Of a DNA stretch of 64,000 nt, positions 1-9,373 are shown one piece after another. The stretch is from Promethearchaeota archaeon (GTDB lineage Archaea; Asgardarchaeota; Lokiarchaeia; Sigyniarchaeales; SOKP01), in NCBI GenBank assembly GCA_030606485.1, contig JAUWGH010000003.1:186001-250000 (forward strand), written 5' to 3'. The position numbers and the translations under genes are program-made. Under the pieces are notes generated by a model. The model searched no databases, had not been told where the DNA came from, and saw only the letters and a list, made by a program, of their open reading frames with translations. The number at the start of each line of letters is the position of its first letter. Within the stretch, counting starts at the first letter, position 1.

Positions 1-1139
1 ATAGAAGATTCAAAGGCTAATTCTGAAGCGGAAACCTTTAAGCCCATCGTTTGTTGAGCCATCTGTTTAGAGGTTCCTAATTGTGGATTCTGATCCAAAT
101 TCCTGGCATGATTAATTATTGCTGCGATTAATGGATTTAACTCACGAACGCTTTTAGATATTGGAAATCTCATAATTTGATATTGATGGAGTAATTTTTT
201 GAACTGTTTGCGTTGCAATGCAAAAGAATATGAATAAAGCAATTTTTTCATAGCATCACCGAGTGCTTCAGCACTTATAATTAATCTTTCTTCAGTTAAT
301 TGATGAAATGCAATACCTAATCCACTTCCTTGGAGTAAATTCTTTTTAGGTATCCTAACTTCATCGAATATTAGACAGCTAACAAAAGCGTCCTCCATAC
401 CGAATGTATTTACTCTACTAGCTTTAAAATTTTGTAGTTGCTGTTTTTCAGTATCAACAATAATTGCACCAATTTGTCCCTCATTTATTCTACCGTATAA
501 TATTAGATAATCACAAATCATACCGTTTGTTATAAAGAGTTTTTTTCCTTTTGCAATGACTTCATCTCCATTTATTTGAAGATTTAATTCCATTCTTACA
601 ATATCACTGCCAGCATTAAATTCAGTCATTCCGGAGGCGGCAACCGCCCCATCTCTTGCAACAGGAACTAAGAACCTTTCTCTTTGATATTCATTCGCTT
701 TATAAGCCACAGGATTGCAAAATAAGGTCCCGCCAGATAGACGGCCCATCTCTACGCTCCAATTACCCGCTATATATTCCTCTCTTGTATCTGACCATCC
801 TCCCCCAGATAAACCATAAGCAATAAGGACGTTTCTCATTATTCTCCCAACTTTATGTTTTTCCGGATTGAGAATGGTACTATAATATTCTTTTTTTGCC
901 AACTTTTTAATTATTTTAACTATAAGATCTTTTTTTTTATCCTGAGTTGGTTCTTCCACAAAATAATTTAATTCTTCTAAAGCTTTTAAGTCTGTGTAGA
1001 GTTCTTTTTCTAAAAAATCATAAAATTTGGCTAGAAATTCCTTTTCTTGAGAATTTAAGAGTGAACTGTTCAATAAGTCCAATTCTGGAACATATTTTTG
1101 TATTTGAATTTCTTCAAATTCTTTTAATCTTGTATCCAT
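1..1139 (-). CDS. acyl-CoA dehydrogenase, C-terminus cut by window edge
   Basis: The protein begins MDTRLKEFEEIQ and runs off the left edge after about 379 codons. It oxidises an acyl-CoA to the enoyl-CoA with FAD in the cytoplasm. Visible family features are the flavin/substrate segment MTEFNAGSD (family form ITEPxAGSD), the mid-domain VRIPKKNLL, and the helix segment EERLIISAEALG. That segment carries a glutamate where isovaleryl/long-chain-type dehydrogenases keep their catalytic base. An unusually long N-terminal lead of about 90 residues precedes the first recognisable dehydrogenase motif. The C-terminal part with the GTSEIQ segment is outside the window. It lies 138 bp downstream of the glycyl radical enzyme on the same strand, so co-transcription is plausible but unproven. 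Confidence 0.85.
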   Translation of the reverse strand, partial: MDTRLKEFEEIQIQKYVPELDLLNSSLLNSQEKEFLAKFYDFLEKELYTDLKALEELNYFVEEPTQDKKKDLIVKIIKKLAKKEYYSTILNPEKHKVGRIMRNVLIAYGLSGGGWSDTREEYIAGNWSVEMGRLSGGTLFCNPVAYKANEYQRERFLVPVARDGAVAASGMTEFNAGSDIVRMELNLQINGDEVIAKGKKLFITNGMICDYLILYGRINEGQIGAIIVDTEKQQLQNFKASRVNTFGMEDAFVSCLIFDEVRIPKKNLLQGSGLGIAFHQLTEERLIISAEALGDAMKKLLYSYSFALQRKQFKKLLHQYQIMRFPISKSVRELNPLIAAIINHARNLDQNPQLGTSKQMAQQTMGLKVSASELAFESS

Positions 1140-1276
1140 AATGATTTACACTTTTTTCTATTACTTATAAATAAATAAGGTTGATTTTAAGATAACAATA
1201 TATAAAACATATATAAAAATTAAAATTTAATTCTAAAAAGAAAAGTTGAATAAAAAAAAGAAGAATAAATTTTTTA

Positions 1277-3673
1277 TTATAGTGAACACTCTGTTCGAGC
1301 AATAATATCGTCTTGTGCATTTTGCGATAATTCAGTAAACAGAACAGAATAACCTGCAATTCTTACAACCAAACCTCTATATTCATCTGGATTTTTTTGA
1401 GCATCAAGAAGAATTTCTTTACCAACAATATTGAATTGTACCTGGAAACCACCATCAGGTCCAAAAAATGTTCGAATCAGAGCAGGAAATAATTCTAGTT
1501 TTAATGTATTTGGATGAAATGCCAAAATAAGCGAATTTCCGTTAGTCATTAAATGATTCTGAAGTTTGCCGACCGAGTTAAGAATAGCTGTGGGGCCATT
1601 TTTATCCATGCCATTTGAAGGACAGAGACTAGCTGAAAGGAAATCCCTTGATTTTCTTCCATTAGCAGAAGCACCTGTAAAGAAACCAAAAGCTAAATGA
1701 AATGATGTTGAGTAGAAACCAGGATTAAATTTTCCACCTCGATAATTTATATGCTTTGTAATTTCATCACAATATACTTTTACCACATCCATAGCAATTT
1801 GATCAACATAATCATCATCATTACCAAATTTAGGAACTTTATTAATAAATAACTGCCTCCATTCTGTTCCTTTTTTCCCTTGGTATATTCCTCTGTAGTT
1901 TTTTCTAAGCATTTCCACTAAATCTTCGAACGGGAGAATCTTTTCTTCAAAAACAAATTTCTTAATTACTGCAAGACTATCTACTACCGTAGCAAAGCCA
2001 ACTAATTGTGGTCCAGTAAAGTCATATACTGCACCACCATTTGTTATATCAAGTCCTCGTTCAATACAATCATCTATAGTTGCAGATAGAAATGGCTGAG
2101 GATTAAGTTCGGAAATTGCTTTATCAAGGGCATTCATAGTTGAAACCATATAGTTAATAAAATATGTCATTTGATTAACAAAGGCATCCCAAAGATCATC
2201 ATAACTGGCAATTTTCTTATCATTTTTATATCCATATTCCCTTCTAGTAAACATATCAATTCCATTTGTTAATGCTAATTCTAAACATTTAACGATATTA
2301 ATTTGGTTTGCGTTGGTTGACCCAAATGATTTATGTGGATGCTGCGGTTCAACACAGCCGATTGGTGCATATTCACGAGCATCTTCAAGTGTAAAACCAA
2401 GATTTACAAGTCCTTTTATCATCACTTGATCATTAAATAAAGCAATACTTGCACCTGATTTTATGGATTCTCCAACTTTAAAAAGAAAATCTTCTGGTGT
2501 CTCTTTATGAATTCGAACGGAAAAAGTTGGTTGAACAGTTTTTAAATTAGTATATGCATCTAAAAAGAGGTATGATAATTCATTTGTTGCATCGTTTCCC
2601 TCACGGTCAACTCCTCCTATCGTTAAATTTTCTGCTATCGGGGGCCCTTCTGAAGCAACAATCCCTTTACTTAGAAGATAATTCCACAATGTTGTTAATT
2701 TTATAAAAAATAATTCAATTAGAAATTGTACTTCTTCGTTTGAAATTTTTCCTTCATTTTTGTCTTTTAAATAATATGGGTATAAATATTGATCTAATCG
2801 CCCAATACTTATTGCAAAGCCACCATCTTCTAAACCAGATATTAAATGAGTAAAATGAATAAGTTGAAGAGCCTCTTTAAAAGACTTTGGTGGATTTTCA
2901 GAAATATTGTGACAAATTTCAGAAATTTCAAGAAGTTCTTCTTGACGTTTAGGATTTAATTCATTTTTCGCTAAATCTTTAGCCAAATTTGAAAATCTTT
3001 GAATGAAAGATTTTACTGCATTACAAACAATTGTAACAGACTGTAAAAAAATTCTTTTTTTGATATTTTCTGGAGTCGAACCATAAAAAATCTTCATTTT
3101 TTCCTCAGCTTTTTGAATTAGACCATTTATTCCATATTTTAAAACATTTTCATGTCCAGGAAAAAAATGACCAACACCATTAGAAAGTTCGGCATCAACA
3201 ACAAAAACAATTTTTTCCATCATATCTATTTCATCGGAATTTAAATAAGTCAAAAATCTTGCCCGAACAGTTTGTTCTTCATTTTTCCAATAAGGAATTA
3301 TCACTTCCTTTAGCATTTTTCTCTCTTCATCCGATATGATAAGTGGTTGTACAGGGCGACTCTCATAAGTATCACAATCTTGTTCAATTGTATCAACTCG
3401 AATTTCGGGATATAACGGAGTTCCTACAAATTTAGTCGTTCGGTTACCGACTATAAATTCATTATCCCAAATTATTATAGTCATATTAGATAAATAATAT
3501 TCCATAGCTTTTGCGAATCGAATTATTGGATTTTCTCCTTTTGTTTTTTTAAATGATTCCGTGATTAATTTGGCTCTTTCCATACAAATTTCTTTAGGCT
3601 GCTTCACAACTTTTTTTTTCATTTCTAGAGTTCTTTGTTTATAATTTAAATGGGAAACTTGCTCTAACTGCAA
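1277..3673 (-). CDS. glycyl radical enzyme (PflD/diol dehydratase-like)
   Basis: This 798-residue protein of the pyruvate formate-lyase superfamily has the full family architecture. The thiyl-radical cysteine lies in GCVEP (Cys440, with the adjacent Val-Glu-Pro of dehydratase and C-N-lyase types rather than the Cys-Cys pair of PFL). The C-terminal glycyl radical loop RIAGYSVLF has its glycine near residue 774. The N-terminal segment ICMERAKLITESF with EFIVGNRT is typical of the family. The substrate cannot be read from sequence; dehydratase, C-N lyase, decarboxylase or a fumarate-adding enzyme are all possible. No radical-SAM activase is present in the window. The first start is a TTG; the ATG 18 codons later is an alternative, and neither has a clear ribosome site. 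It is downstream of the thiolase/DUF35 operon on the same strand. Confidence 0.88.
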   Translation of the reverse strand: MQLEQVSHLNYKQRTLEMKKKVVKQPKEICMERAKLITESFKKTKGENPIIRFAKAMEYYLSNMTIIIWDNEFIVGNRTTKFVGTPLYPEIRVDTIEQDCDTYESRPVQPLIISDEERKMLKEVIIPYWKNEEQTVRARFLTYLNSDEIDMMEKIVFVVDAELSNGVGHFFPGHENVLKYGINGLIQKAEEKMKIFYGSTPENIKKRIFLQSVTIVCNAVKSFIQRFSNLAKDLAKNELNPKRQEELLEISEICHNISENPPKSFKEALQLIHFTHLISGLEDGGFAISIGRLDQYLYPYYLKDKNEGKISNEEVQFLIELFFIKLTTLWNYLLSKGIVASEGPPIAENLTIGGVDREGNDATNELSYLFLDAYTNLKTVQPTFSVRIHKETPEDFLFKVGESIKSGASIALFNDQVMIKGLVNLGFTLEDAREYAPIGCVEPQHPHKSFGSTNANQINIVKCLELALTNGIDMFTRREYGYKNDKKIASYDDLWDAFVNQMTYFINYMVSTMNALDKAISELNPQPFLSATIDDCIERGLDITNGGAVYDFTGPQLVGFATVVDSLAVIKKFVFEEKILPFEDLVEMLRKNYRGIYQGKKGTEWRQLFINKVPKFGNDDDYVDQIAMDVVKVYCDEITKHINYRGGKFNPGFYSTSFHLAFGFFTGASANGRKSRDFLSASLCPSNGMDKNGPTAILNSVGKLQNHLMTNGNSLILAFHPNTLKLELFPALIRTFFGPDGGFQVQFNIVGKEILLDAQKNPDEYRGLVVRIAGYSVLFTELSQNAQDDIIARTECSL

Positions 3674-3878
3674 TTTAAATCACTAAAAGACATCGAATTT
3701 TTATTTTAATTTAATAGATTAAATAAAACTATATATTTAATTGAATAAAAAATTATCGAAGATAAAATGTAATTTGATTCATAAATCAAAAATTGGTTGA
3801 AGATAAAACAGTTTTTCCTTACATAGAAAAAGAAGATTAAATATGAAAATAAAAAAAAAGTATAAAATAGATTTGTAT

Positions 3879-4355
3879 TTAGATTTTTTCTTCAAAATAT
3901 AGGATATCTTTTAATGTTCCTTCCCTTTTTTCTTTGGGTTTAAATACAGCCTTAACCTTTACACCGCAAAAATCTCTTTTTAAATCTTTAGTTTTAATTA
4001 TCCCCAATAAAGCACCATCTGTTTTATCAATGTCAATCAGAGCAATGATCTTAGGTTCTTCCATTTTTTTTCCATGGGCATTTATCGTCGCAACTGTGAA
4101 AACTCTAACTGTGCCAGTTGCAGGAACCTCTAGCCAATCACTTTCGGAAATTTCCTGGAAACAATCCTCACAATATAATCTTGCGGGGAATAATACTTTT
4201 CCACATTTCTTACATTTTGTTGCAAGGAATGTATCTTTTTCCATCAAGTGTCTAAAGAATCGATCCCCTGCAACACCATTTGTATACATGTAGTCTGCTT
4301 GCATATCTCCACGCCAATGCATGGGGGAAGTTGGATCTGTCTGTTTTTCTAACAT
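3879..4355 (-). CDS. DUF35 zinc-ribbon/OB-fold acyl-CoA-binding protein
   Basis: A 158-residue DUF35 protein. The rubredoxin-like zinc ribbon CKKCGKVLFPARLYCEDC lies at about residues 48-65. It is followed by the OB-fold with TGTVRVFTVATI and a final VKAVFKP strand. In archaea these proteins bind thiolase-superfamily partners and channel CoA thioesters. Here the gene is last in a four-gene operon with a second DUF35 and two thiolase-like genes. Its ATG directly follows the stop codon of the preceding gene, whose last codons form the ribosome site GGAGGTGAAG. That arrangement implies translational coupling. Confidence 0.9.
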   Translation of the reverse strand: MLEKQTDPTSPMHWRGDMQADYMYTNGVAGDRFFRHLMEKDTFLATKCKKCGKVLFPARLYCEDCFQEISESDWLEVPATGTVRVFTVATINAHGKKMEEPKIIALIDIDKTDGALLGIIKTKDLKRDFCGVKVKAVFKPKEKREGTLKDILYFEEKI

Positions 4356-4907
4356 TTATTCTTCACCTCCTCTAAAAGGTTTGAAGTATTTTATATCCGT
4401 AATTGACCCTTCTCTTTCGTTTTCTGGCTTCCAAACCGCTTTGACTTTCATACCAATCTTAAGTTCTTCAGGTTTCATCTCTCCAAAATAGTGCATAAAG
4501 CCATGCTTGGGAGATGCTCCGTCAATGGATATAACGCCAATAAGGATTGGTTCTTCAATTCTTCTTGCATCTGCGTCAAGATATGATAAGGAGAAGGTCT
4601 CTACCGTACCCGTATCTTTTAAATATACCCAATCGCTAGTTGGTCCATAGCAATATTCACAAAACATTCTAGGGGGAACTATTACTCTCCTGCATCTATT
4701 ACATTTTATGCCAATAATTTTCCCTGCTTTTAGTTCCTGCAAGAATCTACTCATTGCAGGGCCTAAACTCCAACTATACTGAACTTCTGGCTCCCACCAA
4801 GTGTATGTAATTTTTCGCTCATATATATCTTTATCATGTACGTGCGTTCCTGGGGCATATTTCGGATATGATTCTTTTTGTTCTTTCTTTTCAGTCATTT
4901 CTTTCAC
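4356..4907 (-). CDS. DUF35 zinc-ribbon/OB-fold acyl-CoA-binding protein
   Basis: A 183-residue DUF35 protein with zinc ribbon CNRCRRVIVPPRMFCEYC near residues 63-80 and an OB-fold containing TGTVETFSLSYLD and VKAVWKPE. The N-terminus is longer than in its neighbour and contains a Trp/Tyr-rich segment (TWWEPEVQYSW). The gene overlaps the end of the upstream thiolase-like gene by 4 bp (ATGA-type overlap) and is abutted by the next DUF35 gene. It therefore probably forms a stoichiometric partner of one of the two thiolases. The role as a CoA-ester-binding accessory subunit is known for the family; the pairing is inferred. Confidence 0.9.
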   Translation of the reverse strand: MKEMTEKKEQKESYPKYAPGTHVHDKDIYERKITYTWWEPEVQYSWSLGPAMSRFLQELKAGKIIGIKCNRCRRVIVPPRMFCEYCYGPTSDWVYLKDTGTVETFSLSYLDADARRIEEPILIGVISIDGASPKHGFMHYFGEMKPEELKIGMKVKAVWKPENEREGSITDIKYFKPFRGGEE

Positions 4908-6064
4908 CTCCTAAGCACAATAACGGTTGCCATTTGCATAATATCTCCCCACGCTTGGCCTACACCAACTCTTGGGTCTCCTGGTATCTGTCTTTTACCT
5001 GCTTTACCTGCTAATTGCCAATATACTTCGCAAACTTTTTGTCCCATTGTAGCTGCAATTGGGTTACCCACACCTAATAAACCTCCGGATGGACATATAG
5101 GAAGGTCGCCATCTCTTTGAGTAACGCCTTCCCGCGTTAGAATGGGAGCTTCACCCTTTTTACATAACAAAAGGCCTTCCATATGATGTAGTTCTTTGTA
5201 ATCAAATGGATCGTAAGGCTCTGCAAAGTCTATATCTTTTGGTGGGTTTGTAATTCCCGCCATTTTATAGGCCATTTTTGCAGCTGTTGCTACATAACGT
5301 GGGAAGCATAAGTCTCGATTAGTCCACATAGTACTGTCAATACCCCAACCCACACCATCTACCCAGATTGGGTCATCTGTAAACTGATGTACTTTATCTT
5401 TGCTACAATAGATTAATGCCGATGCTCCATCACTTGGAGGGCTAACATCTAATCTCTGCACAGGCCAAGCCATAACTTCAGAATTCAAAACATCATCAAT
5501 AGTGATGTTTGGATCTGCTAACTGGGCACATGGATGACCAACGGCATTTCTTTTGTTTTTCACAGCCACTCGTGCTATGTCTTCTTTTTTTATGTTGTAG
5601 ACCGTCATATATCTGTTCATTTCCATTGCAAATAACCAAATCAGATTGGGGTTGAGCGGTCTATCAATAATAGGGTCCCAAATATGTCTAAACGCTGTCT
5701 GAGGATGTGGATAACAAGAACCCATTTTTTCTTCGCATACTACCATTACAATATCAGCAACGCCTGATGCTACATGCCACCATCCTGCAATAGGAGCAAA
5801 AACACCTGTTCCCCCACCATTAAACACTCTAACATATGGCTTTCCTGCCGCAGCTGCACCATCTATTAGATTCTCTCCCTTCATATGAATGCCATCGAAA
5901 GCGTCAGGAGCACTTCCCATGACTACCATATCAAGATCTGACTTTTGAATGCCAGCTTCTTCTAAAGCCATTTTTGCTGCTAAAAAAGAAAGTTCCTTTC
6001 CAGTTTCCTTTAACCGTCTGCGGAACAAAGTCATCCCAGCTCCAATAACTGCTACATCTTTCAT
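4904..6064 (-). CDS. thiolase-like protein without nucleophilic Cys (SCP-x/Ltp2 type)
   Basis: A 386-residue thiolase-fold protein of the SCP-x/lipid-transfer subfamily. The N-terminus MKDVAVIGAGMT and the C-terminal CPSGGLLGVGNPIAATMG are typical. The position normally holding the nucleophilic Cys (family RVEGACASG) reads RVFNGGGTG, so it is Gly84. The thiolase GHP histidine is Asn334. The usual His-Asp-x-Phe motif is YDPF, with Tyr284. Loss of Cys with gain of this Tyr recalls the steroid side-chain retro-aldolase Ltp2, which works with a DUF35 partner. I therefore infer an aldolase or C-C lyase rather than a Claisen thiolase. The start is supported by GGAGGTGG upstream. It lies between a second thiolase-like gene and two DUF35 genes. 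Confidence 0.85.
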   Translation of the reverse strand: MKDVAVIGAGMTLFRRRLKETGKELSFLAAKMALEEAGIQKSDLDMVVMGSAPDAFDGIHMKGENLIDGAAAAGKPYVRVFNGGGTGVFAPIAGWWHVASGVADIVMVVCEEKMGSCYPHPQTAFRHIWDPIIDRPLNPNLIWLFAMEMNRYMTVYNIKKEDIARVAVKNKRNAVGHPCAQLADPNITIDDVLNSEVMAWPVQRLDVSPPSDGASALIYCSKDKVHQFTDDPIWVDGVGWGIDSTMWTNRDLCFPRYVATAAKMAYKMAGITNPPKDIDFAEPYDPFDYKELHHMEGLLLCKKGEAPILTREGVTQRDGDLPICPSGGLLGVGNPIAATMGQKVCEVYWQLAGKAGKRQIPGDPRVGVGQAWGDIMQMATVIVLRR

Positions 6065-6078
6065 TTTTTTTCCACCTC

Positions 6079-7323
6079 CTATCCCCTCTTAAATATTGCT
6101 ACTGCCCCACTTCCCGAGGGTATTCCACGCCAAGCTTGCGCAATACCAATTTCTGCACCTGGAACTTGTCTCTTTCCTGCGTATCCTCGCAACTGAGTAA
6201 CAATTTCTAAAGACTTTTGCAATCCTGTGGCTTCAAGGCTATTTCCCACTCCTAAAGAACCGCCAGAAGTGTTTGTTGGAAAGGACCCCTTTACATCCAG
6301 TACCCCTTCTTCAAGCATCTGAGCTGCTTCCCCTGGTCTTGCCAGTCCCATTGCTTCTAGATGTTGAAGTTCCTTATAGGAAAATCTATCATCTACTTCT
6401 GCGATGTCTATCTCTTTTCTTGGTTGTAGTATCCCTGCCATTTTATAAGCCATCTTTGCTGCTTTGGTTGCATAGGCAGCATCCATGCCCCTTGTTGAAA
6501 GCCATGGCGTTTCAGAGCTCCAACCAAATCCTGATAGGTAAATAAGTTCTACACCCAAATTCTTTGCTGTTTTCTCATCAGCAAGAACAAAACTCACTGC
6601 CCCATCGACATTGGGGCTAATATCCAATCTTTTTATGGGTTTGAAGAGATATTCAGAACTCATTACATCATCAACACTTATTTTTGCTTCATAATCTGCA
6701 TATGGGTTATTAAAAGCGTTTTTCTTGTTTTTTACTACAACTGATGCGCACTGTTCTTCTGTGGTGTTTGTTTTTCTTAGATAATGCTGCATCTCTAACC
6801 CTGCTAAAAAGTAAGGGTGAATTCGCTCTTTTTCATCTGTACTACCTACAAGAGGTTTTGGGCGCTCTTTGGAGTATGAAGGACTACCCGCATAATTTGG
6901 CCTTTCAACAGGCCCAGAAATTGGCCTTTCAAAAATTGGATCATAGGCAAACAGTACAATGTCTCCGTACGTAAGCATATCCGAAGCTTTACTATGAGCT
7001 TCTACTGCTACTACATCTACTATACCAGTCTTTATTTGCATATAAGCATTTCCTAATCCATATATTCCATCACCACAAACCGTACAACAAGGTCTCAATA
7101 CCGCTCCAATTTGATCGGGCACAAATTCATCGAAAATACTAAATCCTTCCCAATAATCTTCAGCACATGTTATAAAACTGTCTATATCTTTTCTAGGATC
7201 AACTCCGGCATCTACATATGATTTCTGACAAGCTTCATACATGATTTCTTTCCATTGCATATCTGGAGTCATGGAATTGAAATCTGTATGGCCAATTCCA
7301 ATAACACATACTTTCCTTGACAT
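6079..7323 (-). CDS. thiolase-like protein, divergent active site
   Basis: A thiolase-superfamily protein, about 414 residues from the preferred ATG. That ATG is preceded by GGGTGGTG at suitable spacing. A GTG four codons earlier lies inside this ribosome site and is less likely. The N-terminus reads MSRKVCVIGIGHT, and the C-terminus has NTSGGSLGVGNSLEATG, with Asn where thiolases have the GHP His. A cysteine is present near the usual nucleophile position in CCTVCGDG, but the register is shifted by one. The HDxF motif is replaced by DDRF. It is first in the four-gene operon. I infer it is the non-identical partner of the following thiolase-like protein, possibly structural, though activity cannot be excluded. 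Confidence 0.83.
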   Translation of the reverse strand: MSRKVCVIGIGHTDFNSMTPDMQWKEIMYEACQKSYVDAGVDPRKDIDSFITCAEDYWEGFSIFDEFVPDQIGAVLRPCCTVCGDGIYGLGNAYMQIKTGIVDVVAVEAHSKASDMLTYGDIVLFAYDPIFERPISGPVERPNYAGSPSYSKERPKPLVGSTDEKERIHPYFLAGLEMQHYLRKTNTTEEQCASVVVKNKKNAFNNPYADYEAKISVDDVMSSEYLFKPIKRLDISPNVDGAVSFVLADEKTAKNLGVELIYLSGFGWSSETPWLSTRGMDAAYATKAAKMAYKMAGILQPRKEIDIAEVDDRFSYKELQHLEAMGLARPGEAAQMLEEGVLDVKGSFPTNTSGGSLGVGNSLEATGLQKSLEIVTQLRGYAGKRQVPGAEIGIAQAWRGIPSGSGAVAIFKRG

Positions 7324-7682
7324 CTTTTTCACCACCCTTTATGAGGGTTTTTTCTATTTTTTGTTTTATAATTAGATTTAATCATATATTATCATCTTTG
7401 AATTTTTTTTTTTTGAAAATTTTTGTTAATAATTTATTACATAAAGGATTATATTAAAATTAATTAGATTAAGATGATTATTTATTTTTCTGATTTCATA
7501 TCGTTTCAATCTCTTAATTTAGTAAATCATTCTAAATTCTTGATATTGACAAATTTTTATTCTGTTATAATTAGATTTGTATTTTAAGAATAGTGAATTT
7601 AATTGTGAAACTAGAATCTTATATCTTATCTAATAATTAAATAATTATCAATATTCAATAAAAGCAAAAATGAACGGTTAAA
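7324..7682. other. AT-rich divergent intergenic region
   Basis: About 360 bp between the minus-strand thiolase operon and the plus-strand acyl-CoA dehydrogenase. It holds no ORF or RNA that I can support. It is very AT-rich and must contain both divergent promoters, but no single TATA/BRE pair stands out. Confidence 0.6.
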
Positions 7683-9218
7683 ATGGTTGAAGTAGAGACT
7701 TTTTTTTGGTGGAATGATGAACAGAAAGAATTTGCTAAAAAAGTTGCTCAGTTTGTAGAGGATAATTTAGAGGAAGCAGAACTTTATTTTTGGAAGCAAA
7801 AATTCCCTCATTCAATAGTAAAAAAAGTTGCAAAAGAAGGTTTTTTCGGACCTGGCGTTCCAAAGAAATATGGAGGGTTAGAATTGGGAGCTACGGGAGG
7901 TTGCATTGCAGCCGAACAATTAGGGAGGTTATATGCAGTTGGACATGTCTTTACAGTATCAATGTTGGCCGGATTAGAACAAATTTTAAGATTCGGTACA
8001 GAAGAACAAAAGGAGGTGTGGCTTCCTTCTGTTGCAGATGGTTCGGAAATAGGGGCAGTATGTATTACGGAACCATTTGCAGGGTCGGATGCGGCAAATG
8101 TTATGACAACGGCAACTAAAGATGGAGATGAGTGGATTTTAAATGGTAAAAAGAGAATGATAACTGCTGCTGGAGTTGCTGATAGGTATTTTATATACGC
8201 TAAAACGAGCGACGATCCTGCGAACCGAAAGCAGTACGCGCATATAACCAGTTTTGTGGTCAAGAAAGGTACTCCAGGATTTAGTCTCGAAAAGATAAAT
8301 CCTCTTATAGGTTTTGATAATGCTCCTAATGGTTATATAGATTTTGATAACGTTAGGATCCCCGATTTCAATAGAGTTGGTGAAGTAGGGAAAGGATGGG
8401 CTGTTATGATGGCAGCTTTAAATTTTGAGCGGTTGATTGGTTCTGCAGTTTTAATAGGTGGGGTTAAGGATATCATCAAATTTGTCTTCCACTATACTAA
8501 ACGCAGAATTCAATTTAATAGGCCCATTAATCGTATCAGAAACATTCAGTTTGACATTGCTGATATCATCACTAAATACAAAATAGCGAGGTTATACTCA
8601 TATCATACTGCACATCAACTCGATTCCGGTATGGAGCCGATGATTGAAGCGTCAATTGCGAAGCTAATGAACACTGAATATCTTGTAGATATAACAAGAA
8701 AAGCCATACAGGTTTGCGGTGGCGACGCTCTTACTAAATTTTATCCCCTCGAAAGAATGTATAGAGAAGCGAAAATAGGTGAAATAGTAGCTGGAACTTC
8801 TGAAATCCAAAGATTGATTATATATCGCTTTTCAGCGATGCTTCCGAGGTGGAATGTCCCTATAAAATTCAGATGGAACGATGAGGTAAATGCTCCTTTA
8901 ATATCAAAGAGAGATTCCAGGTTTAAAGGTTTAGAAATTAACGAAGAAAATTTATTAAAAATAATTGCGGATGATTATAGGATAAATCCAGGGATTTACA
9001 TGACATTAGATGATATCAGAGAAGATATCGGGGGAAGTAGAGTTAAAATAAAACAGGGTATTGAATCTCTTGAAAATCAAGGATTGATTGTTTGTCATCG
9101 TGATCGAAGTGGAAAGATTGGTCTTGTTAAGGCTACATACAAAGGACTTTCAGAAGCCTTTCCAAAAGAATATTATAGATGGTTTCCTTCTTGGTATGAT
9201 GAAGCAGATAAATTCTAA
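7683..9218 (+). CDS. acyl-CoA dehydrogenase with C-terminal winged-helix-like domain
   Basis: A 511-residue protein. Residues 1-385 are an acyl-CoA dehydrogenase: ITEPFAGSD near 128-136, DFDNVRIPDFNRVG near 220, and IVAGTSEIQRLII at 368-380. Ala replaces the MCAD-type catalytic Glu, while Glu249 in NFERLIG matches the base of isovaleryl/long-chain types. Residues of about 420-492 form an added module (LLKIIADDYRINPG, MTLDDIREDIG, VKIKQGIESLENQGLIV) with the helix-turn-helix-wing look of a winged-helix domain. An aromatic tail ending FPSWYDEADKF follows. Family dehydrogenases are about 380-400 residues, so this is a fusion or extension. It could regulate, bind a partner or dimerise. The gene appears monocistronic and divergent from the thiolase operon. 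Confidence 0.88.
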   Translation: MVEVETFFWWNDEQKEFAKKVAQFVEDNLEEAELYFWKQKFPHSIVKKVAKEGFFGPGVPKKYGGLELGATGGCIAAEQLGRLYAVGHVFTVSMLAGLEQILRFGTEEQKEVWLPSVADGSEIGAVCITEPFAGSDAANVMTTATKDGDEWILNGKKRMITAAGVADRYFIYAKTSDDPANRKQYAHITSFVVKKGTPGFSLEKINPLIGFDNAPNGYIDFDNVRIPDFNRVGEVGKGWAVMMAALNFERLIGSAVLIGGVKDIIKFVFHYTKRRIQFNRPINRIRNIQFDIADIITKYKIARLYSYHTAHQLDSGMEPMIEASIAKLMNTEYLVDITRKAIQVCGGDALTKFYPLERMYREAKIGEIVAGTSEIQRLIIYRFSAMLPRWNVPIKFRWNDEVNAPLISKRDSRFKGLEINEENLLKIIADDYRINPGIYMTLDDIREDIGGSRVKIKQGIESLENQGLIVCHRDRSGKIGLVKATYKGLSEAFPKEYYRWFPSWYDEADKF

Positions 9219-9227
9219 ACATTATTT

Positions 9228-9250
9228 CTTATCTTTTTTTTATTTTATGT
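9228..9250 (+). terminator. candidate T-tract terminator
   Basis: An eight-T run (9234-9241) with further T-rich sequence lies just after the acyl-CoA dehydrogenase stop. Archaeal termination commonly uses such T tracts without a hairpin. The assignment is by composition and position only. Confidence 0.35.
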
Positions 9251-9373
9251 ATTAATATTATAATTTTCAAATATATTAAAAGAGCTTTAGAACCTTTTTA
9301 ATTCATAATAAAAATTTATAAAATAAATCAATAAATTCTAATTATTTCTTTTACCAATAAGTTTTTCATTTGA

